From NCBI GenBank assembly GCA_949739085.1, contig CATIYU010000208.1:1-8753 (forward strand): a stretch of 8,753 nucleotides of DNA, in the 5' to 3' direction. A program made the translations under genes and the position numbers. Each line of letters begins with the position of its first letter. The first letter of the stretch is position 1. Shown here piece by piece: positions 5,030 through 8,753 of this stretch. The notes below the pieces were generated by a model. The model searched no databases, was not told the DNA's origin, and saw only the letters and a program-made list of their open reading frames with translations. The DNA is from an uncultured Eubacteriales bacterium (GTDB lineage: Bacteria > Bacillota_A > Clostridia > Oscillospirales > Oscillospiraceae).

Positions 5030-6248
5030 TGTAATTGTGGTGGGCGGCGGTCCCGCCGGAATGATGGCCGCAGCGGCAGCGGCAGAACAGGGCGCGGCGG
5101 TTCTGCTTCTGGAGCCCAACGAGCGGCTGGGAAAGAAGCTGAATATTACCGGCAAAGGCCGCTGCAACCTCACCAACGACTGTTCTTTTGAGGCGTTTTT
5201 TCAGAATGTTCCCTGTAATGGGAAATTCCTTTACAGCGCCTACAGCCAATTTGATAGCGCCATGGTGATGGACTTCTTTACTGGCCTCGGCGTGCCGCTG
5301 AAGACGGAGCGGGGCAGCCGCGTCTTTCCGGTGTCGGACCGGGCTTTTGATGTCAGCGGCGCACTGGAAAAGCACCTGCGGCGGCTGGGCGTCCAGACCG
5401 TCCAGGACCGGGCGGAGGCTCTGGCGTTCCGGGACGGCGTGCTCTCCGGCGTGGCAGGGGCCCGGGGGAGCTACGATGCGGGCCGGGTGGTGGTAGCCAC
5501 CGGCGGCGTCAGCTATCCGCTGACCGGAAGCACCGGCGATGGCTACCGGCTGGCCTGGTCTGCGGGCCACACCATTGTGGAGCCCAGGGGGTCGCTGGTA
5601 CCCCTCTGCGCCGCCGGGGACCTGTGCGGACGCCTCCAGGGGCTGAGCTTGCGAAATGTTGCGTTGCGGGTCTACGAGAGCGACAAGCTGATTTACGAGG
5701 ATTTTGGGGAGATGCTCTTTACCCATTTTGGCGTCAGCGGTCCAATGGTCCTCTCCGCTTCAGCGCATATGCGGCGTTTTGAGAAAAAACGCTACCGCCT
5801 GGAGGTGGATCTAAAGCCAGCACTGGATGAACCGTCCCTGGACCGGCGGCTGGTCTCCGATTTTAAAAAATATGCCAACAGCGATTTTATCAACGCCTTT
5901 GAGGACCTCCTGCCGAAAAAGCTGGTGGAGCCCTTTGTGGAGCTGACAAGCGTTGCGCCCCGGCAGAAGGTTCACGACCTGACCCGGGAACAGCGGCGGC
6001 GGGTGCTTATGCTGCTGAAAGCGCTGCCCATTAAGATTACGGGCCCCCGTCCGGTGGAGGAGGCCATCATTACCACGGGCGGCGTATCGGTGAAGGAGGT
6101 CAACCCCTCTACAATGGAGTCAAAGCTGCTGCCGGGGCTGTATTTTGCGGGGGAGGTCCTGGACGTGGACGCCTATACGGGGGGATTCAACCTGCAAATC
6201 GCCTGGTCTACGGGCCATCTGGCGGGGAATTCCGCTGGAAGCCCTTGA
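5019..6248 (+). CDS. NAD(P)/FAD-dependent oxidoreductase, HI0933/YhiN (BaiN-like) family
   Basis: This 409-aa flavoprotein carries the N-terminal Rossmann fold for FAD, VIVVGGGPAGMMAA with GGGPAG at 9-14 and an acidic LLLEPNERLGKKLNITGKGRCNLTN segment that is diagnostic for the HI0933 group. VVVATGGVSYPLTGSTGDGY is the second dinucleotide-region motif, and GLYFAGEVLDVDAYTGGFNLQIAWSTGHLAG near the C-terminus closes the FAD site. The reaction is not established for most members; Clostridium scindens BaiN, linked to bile acid metabolism, and E. coli YhiN belong here, but no bile acid genes are nearby. Start ATG 5019 gives MSRDVIVVGGG, the normal beginning; an in-frame ATG at 4977 would add 14 unconserved residues inside the previous gene. 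Only a weak GGGGTG lies upstream, so translation is probably coupled to the overlapping regulator. In clostridia this family often lies just before cmk. Confidence 0.9.
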   Translation: MSRDVIVVGGGPAGMMAAAAAAEQGAAVLLLEPNERLGKKLNITGKGRCNLTNDCSFEAFFQNVPCNGKFLYSAYSQFDSAMVMDFFTGLGVPLKTERGSRVFPVSDRAFDVSGALEKHLRRLGVQTVQDRAEALAFRDGVLSGVAGARGSYDAGRVVVATGGVSYPLTGSTGDGYRLAWSAGHTIVEPRGSLVPLCAAGDLCGRLQGLSLRNVALRVYESDKLIYEDFGEMLFTHFGVSGPMVLSASAHMRRFEKKRYRLEVDLKPALDEPSLDRRLVSDFKKYANSDFINAFEDLLPKKLVEPFVELTSVAPRQKVHDLTREQRRRVLMLLKALPIKITGPRPVEEAIITTGGVSVKEVNPSTMESKLLPGLYFAGEVLDVDAYTGGFNLQIAWSTGHLAGNSAGSP

Positions 6249-6418
6249 ACTATTTCCCGCGGGATGCAAAAGAAATGGCGCTGACTGGTTAGCGGTATGC
6301 GTTTGGCGATGAAGTACGGGTCAAAATTGTTGGCGTATTCTGCCGGAATGACGGAGGTCATAAGCGGGGGCCCAGAGGGCAGGTCCGCCAATGATTTTTC
6401 TGAACTGACAGATATGGA
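6249..6418. other. Intergenic block of unknown nature, open in both directions
   Basis: After the flavoprotein stop comes a small palindrome TCCCGCGGGA (6255-6264), then a stretch open on the + strand (ATG 6297 to TGA 6482, 61 codons) and on the - strand (6391 back to 6173, 72 codons, ending inside the flavoprotein gene). Neither frame has a convincing SD or a family I recognise. The minus-strand frame reads SVIPAEYANNFDPYFIAKR, which has protein-like composition and may be a decayed gene or part of a dispersed repeat. I see no promoter or RNA fold that explains it. Confidence 0.35.
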
Positions 6419-6441
6419 AAAGGCGGATATGTTCCGCCTTT
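6419..6441 (+). terminator. Terminator-like hairpin between the flavoprotein and cmk
   Basis: AAAGGCGGA (6419-6427) pairs perfectly with TCCGCCTTT (6433-6441) around a five-base loop TATGT. The A-rich left and T-rich right flanks resemble a bidirectional intrinsic terminator, though the T-run is only three bases on the + strand (four, TTTT, on the - strand). It is the best candidate for the end of the scpB-flavoprotein transcript. CTGACA (6405-6410), 17 bases, TATGTT (6428-6433) also gives a mediocre promoter match over the same bases. Confidence 0.5.
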
Positions 6442-6518
6442 CACCAAGAGAGAGGGGCCGGGGAGGGGTGGTCTGGCTGTGAATGCGCGGAAGAGATCAT
6501 AAAGCAGTTTTCCAATAG

Positions 6519-6552
6519 AATGTATAAACTCAAAAAATGTATAAACTCAAAA
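6519..6552 (+). repeat. Tandem 17-bp direct repeat with TATAAA elements before cmk
   Basis: AATGTATAAACTCAAAA occurs twice head to tail (6519-6535 and 6536-6552) with no mismatch, and a decayed third start (ATGGATAAG, 6553-6561) follows. Each copy contains TGTATAAA, so two -10-like hexamers (6523-6528 and 6540-6545) are 17 bases apart. No good -35 is found for either. The repeat ends 12 bases before the cmk SD (TGAGGA, 6565-6570), so it lies in the expected promoter/operator zone and may be a direct-repeat protein-binding site or a recent slippage duplication. Confidence 0.75.
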
Positions 6553-6579
6553 ATGGATAAGAAGTGAGGAACAGACGCT

Positions 6580-7257
6580 ATGAAACATTACGCAGTTGCA
6601 ATCGACGGGCCCAGCGGGGCCGGAAAAAGTACCCTTGCCCAGAGCTTGGCAAAGGAGCTGAGTTTCATCTATGTGGACACTGGGGCGATCTACCGGACAA
6701 TCGGCTACTATGTTTGGCAGAAGGGCCTTGACCCAACCAAGGGGGAGGCCGTAGCGGCCTTGCTGCCCGAGCTGAACATCTCGATGTCCTACGGCGAGGA
6801 CGGCCTCCAGAGGATGTACCTCAACGGCCAGGATGTGACGGAGGAAATCCGCCTGCCGGAGGTCTCCATGTATACCTCCCATGTGGCCGCCGTGCCGGAG
6901 GTCCGTGCGTTCCTGCTGGATATGCAGCGGGACATGGCGGAAAAGAACAATGTCATCATGGACGGCCGGGACATCGGCACCGTGGTGCTGCCGGACGCGG
7001 ACGTGAAAATCTTCCTTACCGCCAGCGCGGAGGAGCGGGCCAAGCGCCGGTTCCGGGAGCTTAAGCAGCGGGGCGCACACAAGGACTACGGCGTGCTGCT
7101 GGTGGAAATTGAGGAACGGGACTATTTGGACTCCCACCGCACCATCGCGCCCCTGAAGGTAGCGGAGGGCTCGGTGACCGTAGATACCAGCGGCCTTACC
7201 TTTGAGGAGAGCCGCCAGAAGCTTTTGGAAATCATTAAGGAGCAAACCGGCCTATGA
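6580..7257 (+). CDS. cmk: Cytidylate kinase (CMP/dCMP kinase)
   Basis: This 225-aa enzyme phosphorylates CMP and dCMP with ATP to the diphosphates in the cytoplasm, feeding RNA, DNA and CDP-lipid synthesis. The P-loop GPSGAGKS lies at 10-17. YVDTGAIYRTIGYY (31-44) forms the CMP-binding region, the NMP-binding insert spans about 60-110, MDGRDIGTVVLPDADVKIFLTAS (127-149) is strongly conserved in Cmk, and the lid region includes ERDYLDSHRTIAPL (179-192) with its arginine and aspartates. Length is standard for the long bacterial form. Start ATG 6580 follows TGAGGA (6565-6570) by nine bases. The stop overlaps the plsC start as ATGA, giving translational coupling. It is the first gene of the cmk-plsC-ispH/rpsA cluster, an order common in Clostridia. 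Confidence 0.96.
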   Translation: MKHYAVAIDGPSGAGKSTLAQSLAKELSFIYVDTGAIYRTIGYYVWQKGLDPTKGEAVAALLPELNISMSYGEDGLQRMYLNGQDVTEEIRLPEVSMYTSHVAAVPEVRAFLLDMQRDMAEKNNVIMDGRDIGTVVLPDADVKIFLTASAEERAKRRFRELKQRGAHKDYGVLLVEIEERDYLDSHRTIAPLKVAEGSVTVDTSGLTFEESRQKLLEIIKEQTGL

Positions 7258-7853
7258 CAAGGTTTTACCGCTTCGTCTACACCATTATCGCGCCGTTTAT
7301 CCGCCTGTTCTTTCCCCACCGGGTGGTGGGGCTGGAGAATCTGCCGGAAGGGGGGGCCATTATCTGTCCCAACCACGCCAGCGGCTGGGACCCGTTTCTG
7401 GTGGCCGTATCCCTGCCGGTGGACTCCCGCTTGGCGGTGATGGGCAAGGACCAGTTGTTTCACATACCTGTTGTGGGGTGGCTGCTGAAAAAGGCGGGGG
7501 TCTTTCCCGTCAAGCGGGGGGGCAACGACCTCTCCGCCATGAAGACTGCCCTGCGGGTGCTCAACGACGGGAACCGGCTTCTGATCTTTCCTGAAGGGAC
7601 CCGGGTGGACGAACAGGGGGAAACGGACGCCAAGGGCGGCGCGGCGGCAAACGCCGCCCGCACGAAAACGCCTATGATTCCTGTCTACTGCGGTCCTAAG
7701 CACAAGCTGTTCCGGAAAACAACGGTGGTCTTTGGGGAGCCCTACAGTCCGGTGTGCGCGGGGCGGAGGCCAACGGCGGAGGAGAACCGCCAGGCGTCGG
7801 AGGAGCTGCTGCGGCGGATCTACGCCCTCAGCGAGGTGAACGGATGGAAGTGA
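7254..7853 (+). CDS. plsC: 1-acyl-sn-glycerol-3-phosphate acyltransferase (PlsC)
   Basis: This 199-aa protein transfers an acyl group to lysophosphatidic acid to give phosphatidic acid, at the inner face of the membrane. Acyltransferase motif I is NHASGWDP (40-47) with catalytic His41 and Asp46; MGKDQLFHIPVVGWLL (63-78) and the GVFPVKRGG segment (82-90) form motif II; FPEGTR (112-117) is motif III; and MIPVYCG (141-147) is motif IV. The N-terminus (FVYTIIAPFIRLFFP) is hydrophobic and probably a membrane-associated helix. Length is normal for the short bacterial form. ATG 7254 overlaps the cmk stop (ATGA), with AAGGAG (7237-7242) eleven bases ahead. Two runs of seven G (7350-7356 and 7516-7522) occur, coding Gly-Gly. 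The stop overlaps the ispH start by ten bases. Confidence 0.94.
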   Translation: MTRFYRFVYTIIAPFIRLFFPHRVVGLENLPEGGAIICPNHASGWDPFLVAVSLPVDSRLAVMGKDQLFHIPVVGWLLKKAGVFPVKRGGNDLSAMKTALRVLNDGNRLLIFPEGTRVDEQGETDAKGGAAANAARTKTPMIPVYCGPKHKLFRKTTVVFGEPYSPVCAGRRPTAEENRQASEELLRRIYALSEVNGWK

Positions 7854-8753
7854 TTCTGGCCAAGAGCGCCGGATTCTGCTTCGGCGTAGCCCGGGCCGTG
7901 CGGATGGCTGAGGAGCTGGCCGCTTCTGGCCGGAGAGTGAGCATGTTGGGCCACATCATCCACAACGACCACGAGAATGCCCGTCTGGCGGGTTTGGGCC
8001 TGGCCCTCATCTCCTCGCCAGAGGAGGCGGAGGAGGGCGGCTGCGTGCTTCTCCGGGCCCACGGGGAGGGCAGGCTGGTCCATGAGGCCCTCGCTGCCCG
8101 CAGAGTGGAGGTGGCGGATGCCACATGTCCCAAGGTAGCCCGGGTGCAGGAGATCGTCCGGGAGGCGGAGGAGGCGGGGCGCCAGCCGGTGATGATCGGC
8201 GATCCGGCCCACCCGGAGGTCCGGGGCGTTGGGGGCTGGTGCGGAAATTTGCAGGTATTTTCTGGGCCAGAGGAAGCCCTTTCCTGGGTGAAAAGCCTTG
8301 AAAACGCTACAAATATGCCTATTACCGTGGTTTCCCAGACTACGCTGCGCCGAGAAATTTGGGAAAGTTCTTTGAAAATTCTAAAAAAACAGTGTACAAA
8401 CCTGAAAATATTTGATACAATATGTAATGCTACGCATACGCGCCAGTCGGAAGCGGCTCTCCTCGCCGCCAGGGTGGACGCGATGGTGGTGGTTGGTGAT
8501 CCCAAAAGCGCCAATACAAAGCACCTGACAGAGATCTGCCGTTTACATTGCTCCCACGTTTTTCAGATTGAAAACGCGGACGAGCTGCCCTGGAAAGGAC
8601 TGTCGGATAGCGCTGTGGTTGGTTTGACGGCGGGGGCCTCCACGCCTGCGAGCATCATAAAGGAGGTCAAAAAGACGATGAGTGAAGAAAAAATCCAGGG
8701 CGAGGGCATGGAAAATTTTGAAGAATTGGTAGAGCAGTATACCAATACATTAA
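7844..8753 (+). CDS. ispH: 4-hydroxy-3-methylbut-2-enyl diphosphate reductase fused to ribosomal protein S1 (IspH-RpsA), 3' end cut by window
   Basis: 303 codons are visible with no stop. Residues 1-278 are IspH, the [4Fe-4S] enzyme that reduces HMBPP to IPP and DMAPP in the last step of the MEP pathway. Cluster ligands are Cys12 (GFCFGV), Cys95 (DATCP) and Cys194 (DTICNAT); substrate residues His40, His73 (RAHG), His123 and Glu125 (AHPE), Thr167, Ser222/Asn224 (SAN) and Ser267 (GASTP) are all present. After IKEVKKT the frame continues MSEEKIQGEGMENFEELVEQYTNTL, the usual lead-in to the first S1 domain, so this is the IspH-S1 fusion known from many Clostridia; the S1 repeats lie beyond the window. 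ATG 7844 is preceded by GAGGTGA (7833-7839) and overlaps plsC by ten bases. The last three bases (TAA) are out of frame. Codons 145-200 are much more AT-rich than the first half. Confidence 0.93.
   Translation, partial: MEVILAKSAGFCFGVARAVRMAEELAASGRRVSMLGHIIHNDHENARLAGLGLALISSPEEAEEGGCVLLRAHGEGRLVHEALAARRVEVADATCPKVARVQEIVREAEEAGRQPVMIGDPAHPEVRGVGGWCGNLQVFSGPEEALSWVKSLENATNMPITVVSQTTLRREIWESSLKILKKQCTNLKIFDTICNATHTRQSEAALLAARVDAMVVVGDPKSANTKHLTEICRLHCSHVFQIENADELPWKGLSDSAVVGLTAGASTPASIIKEVKKTMSEEKIQGEGMENFEELVEQYTNTL
8393..8421 (+). promoter_or_regulatory. Possible internal promoter inside ispH
   Basis: TGTACA (8393-8398; four of six to TTGACA), a 17-base spacer, and TACAAT (8416-8421) preceded by TGA (an extended -10) lie in the AT-rich trough of ispH. 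Transcription would begin near 8428, about 250 bases before the S1 start-like ATG 8678. AT-rich coding sequence easily yields chance promoters, so this is tentative. Confidence 0.3.
8659..8680 (+). promoter_or_regulatory. Possible internal ribosome binding site and ATG at the IspH/S1 junction
   Basis: AAAGGAGGTC (8659-8668) is close to a full anti-16S match, and an in-frame ATG (8678-8680, codon 279) follows 11 bases after GGAGG, exactly where the IspH domain ends and the S1 part begins. It could allow S1 to be made alone. The same bases encode Lys-Glu-Val, and Glu-Val is conserved in IspH, so the match may be coincidental. Confidence 0.4.

Noticed and set aside
7350..7522. Two G7 runs in plsC as phase-variation tracts
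   Set aside because: They encode Gly-Gly/Arg-Gly-Gly in conserved surroundings with GGG codons; seven-base G runs are expected at this GC content, and an essential lipid gene is an unlikely switch.
8751..8753. Terminal TAA as the ispH stop codon
   Set aside because: It is out of frame: codons run TTA (8750-8752) with base 8753 beginning the next codon, so the gene continues beyond the window.
1..8753. CRISPR arrays, tRNA/rRNA genes, transposases or phage genes
   Set aside because: No spaced repeat series, no tRNA-like cloverleaf or CCA end, and no transposase, integrase or phage motif was found on either strand by eye.

Overview
The window (about 60% GC overall) reads as a housekeeping stretch from a GC-rich, spore-forming member of the Clostridia, most likely an Oscillospiraceae/Flavonifractor-type gut anaerobe. 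The evidence is the gene order (scpB, a DUF2953 gene, ytfJ/gerW, a DacF-type carboxypeptidase and rluB, then an HI0933/YhiN-type flavoprotein, cmk, plsC and ispH), the fusion of IspH to ribosomal protein S1 that is common in Clostridia, and the sporulation protein YtfJ. All genes lie on the + strand. I see no tRNA, rRNA, CRISPR array, phage gene or intact insertion sequence.

Region 1 (1-459) holds the 3' end of radA, then a 250-bp intergenic stretch. That stretch carries a near-consensus sigma-A promoter with an extended -10, and then an AT-rich island (331-440, about 25% GC) with a perfect 34-bp palindrome and a second AT-rich hairpin. scpA, the usual partner directly upstream of scpB, is not there.

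Region 2 (460-6248) is a tight run of seven genes: scpB (chromosome condensation), a membrane-anchored DUF2953 protein, ytfJ/gerW (spore), a secreted D-Ala-D-Ala carboxypeptidase, rluB (23S rRNA pseudouridine synthase), an RpiR/MurR-type SIS-domain regulator and an FAD-dependent oxidoreductase. Gaps are short or negative. The one wider gap, 98 bp before the carboxypeptidase, holds a candidate forespore (SigG-type) promoter. A perfect 9-bp hairpin lies over the rluB stop codon.

Region 3 (6249-6579) is a 331-bp gap. It holds an unexplained block that is open in both directions, a terminator-like hairpin and a tandem 17-bp direct repeat carrying TATAAA just upstream of cmk.

Region 4 (6580-8753) is a translationally coupled trio: cmk (CMP kinase), plsC (1-acyl-glycerol-3-phosphate acyltransferase) and ispH (last step of the MEP isoprenoid pathway). 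ispH runs without a stop into the beginning of ribosomal protein S1 and is cut by the window end. The second half of the IspH part has a sharp AT-rich trough with an internal promoter-like sequence, and a strong Shine-Dalgarno plus ATG lies at the IspH/S1 junction.

I found no clearly new multi-gene system. The most interesting signals are the leader architecture ahead of scpB, the possible separate expression of S1 from inside the ispH fusion, and the anonymous block ahead of cmk.
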